21,434 bases of DNA from Penaeus vannamei (taxonomy: Eukaryota; Arthropoda; Malacostraca; Decapoda; Penaeidae): the NCBI RefSeq assembly GCF_042767895.1, contig NC_091576.1:9764253-9785686 (forward strand), written 5' to 3'. The notes under the pieces were generated by a model that was given only the letters and a program-made list of their open reading frames with translations, had not been told where the DNA came from and did no database searches. Position numbers and translations under genes: made by a program. Below are positions 10,482 through 18,434 of this stretch, in pieces; position 1 is the stretch's first letter; every line of letters begins with the position of its first letter.

Positions 10482-11140
10482 ATAGTCAGAGAGCCCAGAG
10501 AGATTTAATCAGCATAGCGAGTACAAAAGGTTTGACACCTGGGTTGAACACCTAAGGGGCCATGGATCCCTAAACAGCCATTCTTAAGTGAACACGTTGT
10601 GGGTTTGGCCACTTAAGAACGACCTAATTAATGCTAATTATCACTTTTAATCAGCATGTTGAGTACATCAGTGAAACCTTTATAGAATATACTTTATGGC
10701 ATGCTGATATCATATTGGTAATTCTTAAGTGTCGGTTTTGTGGGAAAAGCCACTTAAGTGGTCAAAGGTAGTGACCAGCCCAAATTCTGTCTTCCGGTAC
10801 CTTTAAAATGACTGCTACTCCCTTACTATTTTGGGGTACTGGGTCAAGGTTGGACTTCAAATGTAGATTTTAATGGGAGGAATAAGGATCACTTGTTTAA
10901 TCATCCATTCTCGGATACCATTATCACACACACACAAAAAAAAGGTGAAAAAGATAAGAATCAATCATTCTTAAGTGTCAAAATTTTGGACAAATCCACT
11001 TAAAAACGACGGACAGGTCAAAGTGTACTCGTTGATCCCCGAGACATCCTGACAGCATCCAAGCCTTTCTTAAGTATCTCCATGCTGAATATGACAACTT
11101 AAGAACACTATAAATCGGGCATAGTAGTGACCCCCCAAAT
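10482..11140 (+). repeat. Left arm of fold-back element
   Basis: The arm carries CTTAAG modules at 10581-10619, 10722-10759, 10968-11006 and about 11067-11106. In each, TTCTTAAGTG-like and CACTTAAGAA-like halves face each other across roughly 20 nt. It retains only the first two of the four GTACTC-associated submotifs, because its two internal deletions removed the others. The second deletion junction falls at GTTGATCC|CCGAGAC, where a short CC overlap suggests microhomology-mediated loss. Confidence 0.8.
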
Positions 11141-11450
11141 TGTAAAGTATCATTTGACATGCCTGTGTGGCGGTAATAACCAATAATGAAATGGAAATAA
11201 ACAAATGTTATTTAATACAAAAAATATAGAAAACACTATAATGGTACATAAAAACATTAAATGTAATAGATTTCATACCGAACTGTGGTACTAACGATGA
11301 TTGTTGACTGTACGCAGATAATCACAACTTCAAACTTGGATGGATTCAGGGCAAAATATTAGTGCTCCATGTTAATTAATCAGTTATACATATGAAATTT
11401 TTTTGCTGCTAACATGGTCTGTACGCAGATAATCACAACTTAAAACTTGG
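11141..11450. other. Loop of fold-back element
   Basis: AT-rich DNA with no open frame of note. It contains a direct repeat of about 36 bp: CTGTACGCAGATAATCACAA begins at 11308 and again at 11419, 111 bp apart, and continues with ACTT(C/A)AAACTTGGAT. The second copy abuts the right arm. No transposase or other coding content is visible. Confidence 0.7.
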
Positions 11451-12272
11451 ATTGGGGGTCACTACTATGCCCAATTTAAAGTGTTCTTAAGTTGTCATAT
11501 TCAGGATGGAGATACTTAAGAAAGGCTTGGATGCTGTCAGGATGTCTCGGGGAACATATCTTGCAAGTTTTATTTATGTACTCTGCATGATGATTGAAAC
11601 CTTTGGTTGGATCAACGAGTACACTTTGACCTGTCCGTCGTTTTTTAAATGGATTTTTCCAAAATTTTGACACTTAAGAATGATTGATTCTTATTATGTG
11701 TTGGTAGAGGAAAATTTTAATGTAGGTTTCATGGATGTACTCAACCATGCTGATAAAACTTTCAAGCCAGTGGGAGTAAAAAGGGTACCCGCTTTTACAC
11801 TTTTTTTTTTTTTTTTTGTGTGTGATAATGGTATCCGAGAATGGATGATTAAACAAGTGACCCGTATTCCTCCCATTAAAATCTACATTTGAAGTCCAAC
11901 CTTGACCCAGTACTCCAAATAGTAAGGAAGTAGCAGTCATTTTAAAGGTACCGGAAGAAGGAATTTGGGCGGGTCACTACCTTTGACCTCTTCTTAAGTG
12001 GCTTTTCCCACAAAACCGACATTTAAAGAATTACCAGTATGATATCAGCATGCCATAAAGTATATTCTGTAAAGGTTTCACTTATGTACTCAACATGCTG
12101 ATTAAAAGTGATAATTAGCATTAATTAGGTCGTTCTTAAGTGGCCAAACCCACAATGTGTTCACTTAAGAATGGCCGTTTAGGAATCCATGGCCCCTTAG
12201 GTGTTCAACCCAGGTGTAAAACCCTTTTTGTACTCGCTATGCTTATTAAATCTCTCGGGGCTCTCTGACTAT
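11451..12272 (-). repeat. Right arm of fold-back element (more complete)
   Basis: CTTAAG modules lie at 11484-11522, about 11641-11680, 11991-12030 and 12133-12171. The submotif ATGTACTCAACATGCTGATT recurs in variant form at about 11577, 11733, 12084 and 12228. The spacings (about 156, 351 and 144) indicate a tandem unit of roughly 145-155 bp with about 200 bp of extra sequence between units two and three. On the minus strand the units give related, broken peptides (FNQHVEYISETF, FNHHAEYINKTC, ILKCRFCGKSHLRR). A T17 run lies near 11801. The minus-strand frames at 11476-11673 and 11674-11940 are pieces of these units, not genes. Confidence 0.8.
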
Positions 12273-12720
12273 AAAGCTGGTGCGGCAGCTGGTGTTGGAG
12301 TTAGTGCTTCAATTGGTGCCGGTGCTGGCGTGGGGTACAGCTGGTGCTGGAGTTGATGGGGCTTTTACCCCTGTTGGCACTAGTGATGTGAACGGTGTCA
12401 TGGCTTTCTTTGCTGGCGCCGTCACTATTGACCTCTGCAAGTGTGGGGTTTTCCCCTACATTATGGAGACGAGGGGTTGATGGGGGCTGCCTGCTTTCTT
12501 TGGTTGTTTGTTTTCCCAATCATTTGGGGAATAGGCGCATTATGCAGTTCACGCAGTATCAGCACCGCGGTGCGTCTCGTAGACACACACGTGCTCCGTG
12601 TCCCTACTTTGAGCAACTATAGCAAAACGGGGTCAGGGAAATGAAGGTGGCACACCTAAAGGGTGCCATGCCCTCATCCATCTTAATAGTTTTTTCGGGC
12701 TACCTACCCCTTATACCGTG
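12273..12720 (-). pseudogene. Non-LTR retrotransposon ORF1 (gag-like) with CCHC zinc knuckle
   Basis: On the minus strand, near 12640-12580, a frame with internal stops reads CYSCSK-stop-GHGARVC, the C-X2-C-X4-H-X4-C zinc knuckle of retroelement nucleocapsid proteins. APRC-stop-YCVNC follows as a probable second, damaged knuckle. Further on (12519 to 12301) comes a Ser/Thr/Pro-rich stretch and then a Pro/Ala-rich end of the type seen in ORF1 of I/Jockey-like elements. The protein would coat the element's RNA. The frame stops abruptly at the fold-back element and resumes at 10480, so both halves belong to one interrupted ORF1. Several stops make it non-functional. Confidence 0.7.
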
Positions 12721-12975
<255 letters not shown>

Positions 12976-13280
12976 CACGCATACACCCACACACATACCT
13001 ATCTATCTGTATATGTGTGTTTGTATATATATTATTAGAATTTATTGTATTTACAATTACCACACGCTCATGCATATATATGCATGTTGTGAAAAGTTAT
13101 ATTAAAAGAGAATTACTCCCATGACAAGCATTTATTAGTGAAAGGATAGTCAGCTATGTAGTTTAACAAAAAAGTGCAAATTCACAAATATCTAAATATT
13201 ACTTTTTGCATAACGAAGACATACAGATCAATGGAAGCTAAATCAGAAATGATTTCGAATCCTGTTCTTTCTTGCTTAAC

Positions 13281-13421
13281 TCTTGACGGTTGCCCTTTTC
13301 CCCGCTTGGCCTGCGAGGCCGCTCGCGCCTGGCCGCCGTTTTTCAGCGATCGCTTGTTGCTCCTGGGCGGACCCAGGCCCACGAAGCTCATGCTGGGAGA
13401 GAACACGCGCGTCTCCACGTC
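13281..13421 (-). CDS. Candidate internal coding exon, unknown gene
   Basis: On the minus strand a pyrimidine tract ending TTTTTTCTCGCGCCAG (13422-13440) sits directly before a GC-rich open segment of 141 nt (47 codons, phase 0-0). It starts DVETRVFSPSMSFVGLGPPR and continues SNKRSLKNGGQARAASQAKR. Third codon positions are about 80% G/C, far above the flanking AT-rich DNA, which is typical of a real exon in such genomes. The peptide is very basic (six Arg and four Lys against one Asp and one Glu) and has no domain I recognise. The proposed donor GTTAAG (13280-13275) is weak; if unused, the frame stays open to 13182 in AT-rich DNA. Neighbouring exons are not visible. A second frame ending in TAA at about 13276 is less biased. 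Confidence 0.45.
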
Positions 13422-13544
13422 CTGGCGCGAGAAAAAAGGGTAGAGGCATTAGCTTTGGAGACATGAATGTGCGGTGTCATATATGGATACTCTGATACAT
13501 GTTTAATGATACATAAGAAGTTGCTTTTACAAGAACTGCTACGT

Positions 13545-13650
13545 CTGACAGTGATAATTATAGGAGCAATTCTAATGATGACAGTTATGATAATGATAAT
13601 TATTATTATCATAATAATAATGATGATAATATAAATGATATTAATAACAA
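13545..13650. repeat. Imperfect (ATR)n microsatellite
   Basis: Interrupted ATA/ATG/AAT trinucleotides (GATAATAATT, ATAATAATGATGATAAT), similar in style to those at 16995-17110, 19243-19292 and 20285-20440. The Ile-rich frames here are artefacts. Confidence 0.85.
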
Positions 13651-13654
13651 GCAG

Positions 13655-13880
13655 AACTACTCCTCTCCCTCTTTCTCCCTTCGTCTAACTGTCGCCTCTC
13701 CTCTTTCTTTCCCTTCCCCTTCCCGCTCTGTCACCCTTCTCACTCTCTAATCTTCCTTAAATTCACTCCTCCCTTCCCACTCTCCGCCCTAGATCTGTCC
13801 CTTCCCACACCCTCCTTTTCCTCGTTGAGCTCCTCACCTCCTCCAGCCCCTTGTGCCCTTTTCCCCTCCAAATCCATTTT
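13655..13880. repeat. Polypyrimidine tract (CCTT-rich)
   Basis: About 225 bp of mostly C and T on the plus strand (CTCCCTTTCTCCC-like), so polypurine on the minus strand. It lies just past the 3' side of the minus-strand retrotransposon and may be its tail or an independent low-complexity tract. Confidence 0.8.
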
Positions 13881-14119
13881 TCTGAGCTCACTTTCTCCTC
13901 CAGTTCAATTCAATTAGATTTGCGGTCATGCTTCCCCCGGGGCCTTTTCTCTGGAGTGGGCCGGCCTGTGTCATTTCTAGTTAGCTCGTGTGTTTTCTTT
14001 GAACTGTATGCTTATCGTGGTGGCTATATTGCGAGCAATCGATCCAGCTGCCATGCAGTAAGCATGTGGCAAACTCTTTTTACCAGCCTGGCGGCTGTGG
14101 TGGGTGGCCCCTGTCTTAG

Positions 14120-14230
14120 AAATGTTTGCATAACCTGGTAATCTCGTCATCAATAATTTGACAAGCGCATGGGTAACCTAGTCTTAATCTGTGTAGAATT
14201 ATTTCGGTACCTCTTTTAATATTGGGAGGA
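14120..14230 (-). pseudogene. Retrotransposon post-RNase H segment
   Basis: The minus-strand frame gives TEIILHRLRLGYPCACQII, then DDEITRLCKHF and a stop. Related LINEs have an R.RLGH/Y segment followed by a Cys/His-containing region downstream of RNase H. It supports the 3' extent of the element. Confidence 0.55.
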
Positions 14231-14581
14231 AGCGCCAGTGGCTCATAGCCTGTAGCATCTGAGTACCATTTAGCAGCGAGCGAATTTATGGTATTTTCTC
14301 TATGTGCTCCCCAAGGAGCTTTGGTACTTTGTGTGAACTTTGGTACACACTGCAGCTTTGGTGCTTTGGCTGAGTCTCCTTCGGCTAGGTTTAACGATCA
14401 TGGAGGATGGGGGCATACCCCTCCCCTTTTTCGGCTATTTTGGGTCAGAAAAGCTCATTCCCTTGAATGTCAATGGGGTTTGGGGACCCAGTTTATAATT
14501 CTTCTACCCTGACTGAGTATTTTTTAGGCTATGGTTAGTACAGATGTCAGAAGGCAGATGTTGTTTTGGGGAAATGCTATG

Positions 14582-14779
14582 CTATAAACTGTCAATGCTT
14601 GCTTTAGAGTCTGTGTGAATGACAACGTGCCCAGCCCTTAGGGACGCGTGTGTCAGGGCTTCCATGATCGCAACCGTTTCAGCTTGGAGCGTTGAAGCAT
14701 TGTCAGTGACCCTAATGAATGCGAAGCCGGCACCTGCAGTGTGGTTTATGGGATCCACTGATCCGTCCGTGTATTAAGT
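14582..14779 (-). pseudogene. Retrotransposon RNase H domain, catalytic residues kept
   Basis: The frame from 14773 to the stop at 14582 (63 residues) starts YTDGSVDPINHTAGAGFAFI, then has STLQAETVAIMEAL and VIHTDSKASI. The Asp of TDGS, the Glu of LQAE and the Asp of HTDS are the first three metal-binding residues of RNase H1-type enzymes, which degrade the RNA of RNA-DNA hybrids. A stop just before YTDG and another after DSL cut it off; the final catalytic Asp would lie beyond. This is the best-kept part of the element. Confidence 0.85.
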
Positions 14780-15076
14780 TACGCTCCCCGGAGGAGTTAT
14801 TTATGTAAGGGACCCTTTGTGCTTGTGCCTTTAGGCTAGGCATAGAATATTGATCTTTTCTCATTGTAAGGTTTAGGATTGAGAATTCGATCATTTCGTT
14901 TGCCCACTTCGGGGGTTCTTTGTAATTAGGGTGAGGGGAGTCCATACCCTTGGCAAGCAATAATTTTTTTAGCTGAAAGTGTATCAATACTCTGGCTGTG
15001 TGTGTGACCCAAGAGTTGTTCGCAAACAATTGATAGCCCTTGCTGTAGGCACCCTGAGTACTCTTTGCCTTAAGTA

Positions 15077-15440
15077 TCAGTTTCTGGGTGCCTGCAAAAC
15101 CTTGGAAAGGAACTTTGCTGCCATTAGATCAATCCGGGTGTCCAGGGACGTTAAATCAACCTCCATGAGGAGGTTGATGACCTTTGTCCATCTGGGAGCT
15201 CCCAGAATAATCCTGGCAGCTTCATTTTGTATTGTTTCCAGTTTTTCTTTTAATGTGCTGGAAGCAATGAGGGCGACAGAAGCGGTCAATAATAGGACGG
15301 ACAGCATGTACATAGAATGATAGTACTTTGTGCCGTGCTCCTATGTCTCCCTGTCATAACTTTCATGACTGACAGTCTTTCCTTGGTTCAGTCGAGCAGG
15401 TACTGTATCTCCTTTTTGAAAGTGTGTCCTATCCATACAC
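15077..15440 (-). pseudogene. Retrotransposon RT thumb/connector segment
   Basis: Minus-strand frame 15313-15077 gives LKEKLETIQNEAARIILGAP, then RWTKVINLLMEVDLTSLDTR. Just upstream, in another frame, YLGVWIGHTFKKE resembles the conserved FLG..ID..L.W segment that follows the palm. It corresponds to the plus-strand fragment at 8398-8517. Confidence 0.75.
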
Positions 15441-15458
15441 CAAGGTATAGGTAGTCCT

Positions 15459-15950
15459 TCACCCATTCCAGATCCATACCCTGAACAATGGGTTTTTGTT
15501 TTTGACATTAGTTCTCAGAGCCATAGCTTTTGATTTTACTGCCGATATTTTTAGACCCGTCCTACAACACTCTTCAGACATAAGATTTAGACAACGCTGA
15601 GCTCTAGTTAGGCAGTGGTTGCCAGAGGTTATGATTGCTAGGTCATCAGCATAAGAGATGATCCTGCATCTCTCTGGTAGGTGGATGTTGAGTATGTTGG
15701 ACATGAGGGTGTTGAAAAGGGCAAGACTGAGAACCCCACCCTGAGGCATTCCATTCTTACCCCTTATGAACCTGTGCAGATGTTCATGAGGGGGTCCCCT
15801 TTTCCATCGGAGCCTGTTAAGTACCATCTTCTCAGCTGTTTTACCCAGGCAGCTGAGAAGTGAGATGGGACAGTACTTGCCAATGAGGTCTGGGGCAGTG
15901 TGGCAGTTTGCCAGGACGTTGATGAGCTGCAAGAATGCAAGCTCACCTGC
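15459..15950 (-). pseudogene. Reverse transcriptase, missing palm motif A
   Basis: The 157-codon frame starting at 15932 has KYCPISLLSCLGKTAEKMV (fingers), NRLRWKRGPPHEH, then directly MPQGGVLSLALFN (residues 62-74), SYADDLAII (93-101, the catalytic YADD) and TGLKISAVKSKAMAL. In intact relatives roughly 100 residues, including the first catalytic Asp (motif A), separate FIRG from the PQGG motif; here they are fused at about residue 58. That is an in-frame internal deletion, not point decay, and the enzyme could not work. Confidence 0.9.
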
Positions 15951-15955
15951 AAGAC

Positions 15956-16470
15956 CTAAATGCGATATGATGGGGGGGGAGATCCCATCAGATCCCGGTG
16001 CTGATCCATAGCTGATTTTGTATGAATTAGTTCCCTGAGAGAGAAGGCATCCATGTCATCGGGTTTGAATGCTTTGTCTCTGATGAGAGCAAGCCTACCT
16101 GGATTTAGGTTTTGCTGTTTATCCCTCAGCTCTAGAGGCAGGTTGTTGCTGCTGGTCCTGGCTGAGAACTCAAGCACCAGTCTGTGAGCCTCTGATTGTG
16201 GGTCATGATGCGTGCATTTCTGGGCTTGGCGGCTTGTCGCTTGCCTGACCCGTTTCCGCAACTCTGTAAGGCTGGTCTGGTGTCCAAAAGTCTGGTACCA
16301 TTCCAACCACTTTTCCTGCCTTACTCTGTTGGCAGTTTCCTTGGCATCCACAACAGCTTCTTCCAGGAGGGAAGTTCTTTTCCGTCGGAAGTTTTTCTGC
16401 ACATGTTGACTCTGTGGTTGGCCTCTTTCATCTATTCATTAAAGTACCAGGCGTCTTTGTGAGTTCTGAA
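15956..16470 (-). pseudogene. Retrotransposon endonuclease-RT linker
   Basis: The 148-codon frame from 16402 contains ANRVRQEKWLEWYQTFGHQT, ELRKRVRQATSRQAQKCTHH and LRDKQQNLNPGRLALIRDKA, the helical linker between endonuclease and RT in I/Jockey-type elements. A frameshift before 15990 hides the expected APGSDGI motif, which is readable in another frame at about 15980-16000. A further segment ending IPKTRPWFR is readable at about 16460-16500. The region contains no sign of host coding. Confidence 0.7.
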
Positions 16471-16579
16471 CCATGGACGAGTTTTGGGGATGGTTTGTGA
16501 TGCGGCCTGATTTATGGCCTGGATTAGCCTTGCCTCTAGCACGTCCACTTTCATTGTTGTGGGGTTGCTTCTTTTAAAC

Positions 16580-16780
16580 CCGGGTCATTAGGCCTCTAGC
16601 ACCATCCAGGTTTTGGGGTGGCGAAGAAAGTGATAGTCTGAGAAACGGACAGATCCCACAGTGTCTCCTGGAGCATGACGACGTCAGTGCTCCTTGCTCG
16701 CACTATTGGCTGGAGAAAGGAGTTTTTTTCTATTATAGCTACAGATATTCCACTGCTGAATGCTTAGATTGGTGCCATGA
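16580..16780 (-). pseudogene. Retrotransposon endonuclease N-terminus, truncated
   Basis: From about 16778 on the minus strand, SIQQWNICSYN and, in another frame, STDVVMLQETLWDLSV match the beginning of APE-type endonucleases, with the catalytic Glu in QET. After KPGW (about 16600) the sequence jumps to the endonuclease-RT linker, so the NVY, GDFN and SDH motifs are absent. This is a deletion of well over 100 codons. Confidence 0.7.
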
Positions 16781-16810
16781 TGGTTACTCAGAGTCACTTA
16801 CATCATACTC

Positions 16811-16965
16811 ATCTCCAGACTTTCTCTTCCCCTTTTCCCCCCTTTTTCCTTTGTAACCCAGCCTCGTCCCGCCCTCCCCAGCTGCCTTTGTCCTTAAGCC
16901 TCCTTCCCTCCTTCCTCTCTTTCCCTTCCCCTTCCTTTTCTACCTTCCTTCTAAATCTCTCCCCA
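16811..16965. repeat. Polypyrimidine tract
   Basis: C/T-rich plus strand (CTTCCCTTCCCCTTCC-like) immediately upstream of the minus-strand element's 5' end. Together with 13655-13880 it brackets the element, each tract being next to an (ATR)n block. Confidence 0.8.
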
Positions 16966-16994
16966 CGGATAGTCATGTAGGTAATACATGTGCA

Positions 16995-17110
16995 TAAACT
17001 ACTACTAATAATAATGATGATAATTACAATTATTATAATGATGATAATTACAATTATTATAATGATGATAATTACAATTATTATAATAACAATAATAACA
17101 ATGATGGCAA
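16995..17110. repeat. 24-bp tandem repeat within (ATR)n DNA
   Basis: AATGATGATAATTACAATTA plus TTAT recurs three times in tandem (from about 17013, 17037 and 17061) with no visible change. The unit contains the near-palindrome ATAATTACAATTATTAT. Confidence 0.85.
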
Positions 17111-17119
17111 TCATAGGAT

Positions 17120-17690
17120 ATGACTCCCCTCAGATCATGATAGAACCTGTGTGAGAGAATGTGTCTTTCCTGAACATTTGTTTTCGATTATCACCAATTT
17201 TTATATCGCAATGGACATGCTTCTAAGTATAAAAATGTCTATTTTATGTCAAAATGAAGACACTCTTAAGTCCGCAGTCATGATTTTACCTGTAAATTGT
17301 ATGCTAGGAGAATCATGTGATAATGCAACAGAGAAAGGGATGATAATAATAATAGTGATAATTATGTTGGTGGTACAGATATACACATTAATTAAGATAC
17401 AATTATTAACAGTCAGAATCCAACGTTTAGATCACCTTTTTTAACCATCAAAGAGTTCGATAAAAAATTTTCACTTTAATAGATAAAATGTCAGGTTGCC
17501 CTGCAATAATTCATTTTGAAAAACTATATACTGTTGTGCCTTTTTAAAAGTTGTGTGTGTATATATATGTATACATATTATTATTGATATTCAATAGCCA
17601 TTCGTTTTACTATATGACATAAACCTCTAAATTTACTTTTTAGAAGTTATTTGGGAGTACTACCCTTGCCTGACTGGATGAAATTCCTAA
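17120..17690. other. AT-rich intergenic DNA
   Basis: No repeat family or domain was recognised. The 97-codon frame at 17151-17444 (+) is AT-rich with no motif and is probably chance. A short GT/TA microsatellite lies at about 17551-17575. Confidence 0.4.
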
Positions 17691-17895
17691 TCAACCGTGT
17701 TCAGAGTGCTACCACTTGAGCGGCGGGAACGACTTCCCCTACGACACATGCTTTGACTCTCAAGGCGATATGTCGTTTTCCCCGCCGTGGGATCGGGCTT
17801 GAGCCAGCAGTCAGAGCGCGAGCATTTTGCACCCCGCCACAACGGGGATTAGAATTTGGGACCACAATGATCGAAGTCCAGTGCTCTGTCTCTCT
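17690..17895 (-). mobile_element. tRNA-derived SINE-like copy
   Basis: The minus strand reads AGAGCACTGGACTTCGATCA, then TTGTGGTCCCAAATTCTAATCCCC. This matches the D-stem end, anticodon stem, variable loop and T-arm of a tRNA-like head (compare GTCCC.GGTTCGAATCCC). A non-tRNA body of about 145 bp follows down to 17690. The A box is missing and the B box damaged. A related copy lies at 18090-18205. It is joined directly to a CT/(TA)n microsatellite at its head. Confidence 0.6.
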
Positions 17896-17917
17896 ATCTT
17901 TCCATTTCTCTCTTTCT

Positions 17918-17973
<56 letters not shown>

Positions 17974-18050
17974 ATATATATATAAATATATATAATGTAT
18001 ATATAAACATATATAATACACACATATACACACACACACATATATATAAT
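17893..18050. repeat. (CT)n-(TA)n-(CA)n microsatellite
   Basis: A short CT-rich lead is followed by about 65 bp of (TA)n and interrupted TA/CA DNA to 18050. The surrounding Ile/Tyr frames are artefacts. Confidence 0.9.
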
Positions 18051-18089
18051 CCTCATCATATCAGATATTATATGCTAAGCAGTGGTGTC

Positions 18090-18205
18090 ATTTTTGTAAA
18101 CATACACCTTTCGATTACAAAGCCAGCATTCTACGCCTGAGCTTCATTGCAACATAAGCGGCGAGGAATCGATTCTGGGACCACGAGGGTCAGTGTCCAG
18201 TCATA
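18090..18205 (-). mobile_element. Second tRNA-derived SINE-like copy
   Basis: On the minus strand GACTGGACACTGACCCTCGT, GGTCCCAGAATCGATTCCTC aligns with the head of the 17690-17895 copy and keeps a better B box (AATCGATTCC). TGCTGGCT is shared in the body. It is shorter and diverged. Same orientation as its neighbour. Confidence 0.5.
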
Positions 18206-18239
18206 TGCTTGTATTATATGTGTGTATGTGTGTGTATAT

Positions 18240-18352
18240 GTATACACACACAAAAATGAAAATGAAACTAGCCACAATGAGAAACTGAAAATAAGCGTGA
18301 TGTTTCGAACTCTTCACGAGTTCCTCATCAGACAAAAAAAAAAAAAAAAAAT
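18240..18352 (-). mobile_element. Dispersed repeat with hammerhead-like hairpin, A-tail
   Basis: The minus strand has CTGATGAG, GAACTC, a GTGAA loop, GAGTTC and GAAAC at 18302-18332. CTGATGA and GAAA around a stem are the core of hammerhead ribozymes, which occur in Penelope-like elements. An unpaired G before the stem departs from the consensus, and no helix I or III partners are evident. CACTCA-type and GAAACTGAAAATAAGCGTGA sequences beside it look like a widespread invertebrate repeat. A run of 18 A borders it on the plus strand (18335-18352), with a second A-run at about 18373-18386. Confidence 0.4.
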
Positions 18353-18434
18353 GGATTAACGGCAGAACCCTTAAAAAAAAAAAAAATTAATGAACATAGA
18401 CGTGATGTCAGATACGCCAGAGAATCAAATGCTT

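Larger units (their letters stand above)
10482..12272. mobile_element. Fold-back (long inverted-repeat) element
   Basis: Two arms in opposite orientation, about 659 bp (10482-11140) and about 822 bp (11451-12272), surround a loop of about 310 bp. Both termini read TAGTCAGAGAGCCC inward. Each arm contains four units with paired CTTAAG motifs, in mirrored order. The right arm is the more complete. The left arm lacks about 57 bp (equivalent to 11553-11609) and about 105 bp (equivalent to 11692-11795). TAA flanks both ends (10479-10482 and 12271-12274, allowing for the shared terminal A), a possible 3-bp target duplication. No transposase frame is visible, so it would be non-autonomous, comparable with Foldback/Galileo-type or MITE-like elements. 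It splits ORF1 of a retrotransposon, which dates it as the younger insertion. Confidence 0.85.
14100..16780 (-). mobile_element. Degenerate RNase-H-bearing non-LTR retrotransposon (I-group-like)
   Basis: Minus-strand domain order from 16780 downwards is endonuclease start, linker, RT, thumb, RNase H and post-RNase H region. This order with a C-terminal RNase H is characteristic of the I group of LINEs. The element is full of frameshifts and stops, lacks most of the endonuclease and the first palm motif of RT, and cannot be active. Its 3' limit is uncertain: NIKRGTEIILHRLRLGYPC-like sequence is readable to about 14120, and vaguely similar DNA continues to about 13900. No tail or target duplication could be fixed. 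It shares orientation with the 9.8-12.7 kb element but not its exact sequence. Confidence 0.85.

Noticed and set aside
17151..17444. 97-codon plus-strand frame as a gene
   Set aside because: It is AT-rich with no motif, no composition change against its surroundings and no splice or promoter support.
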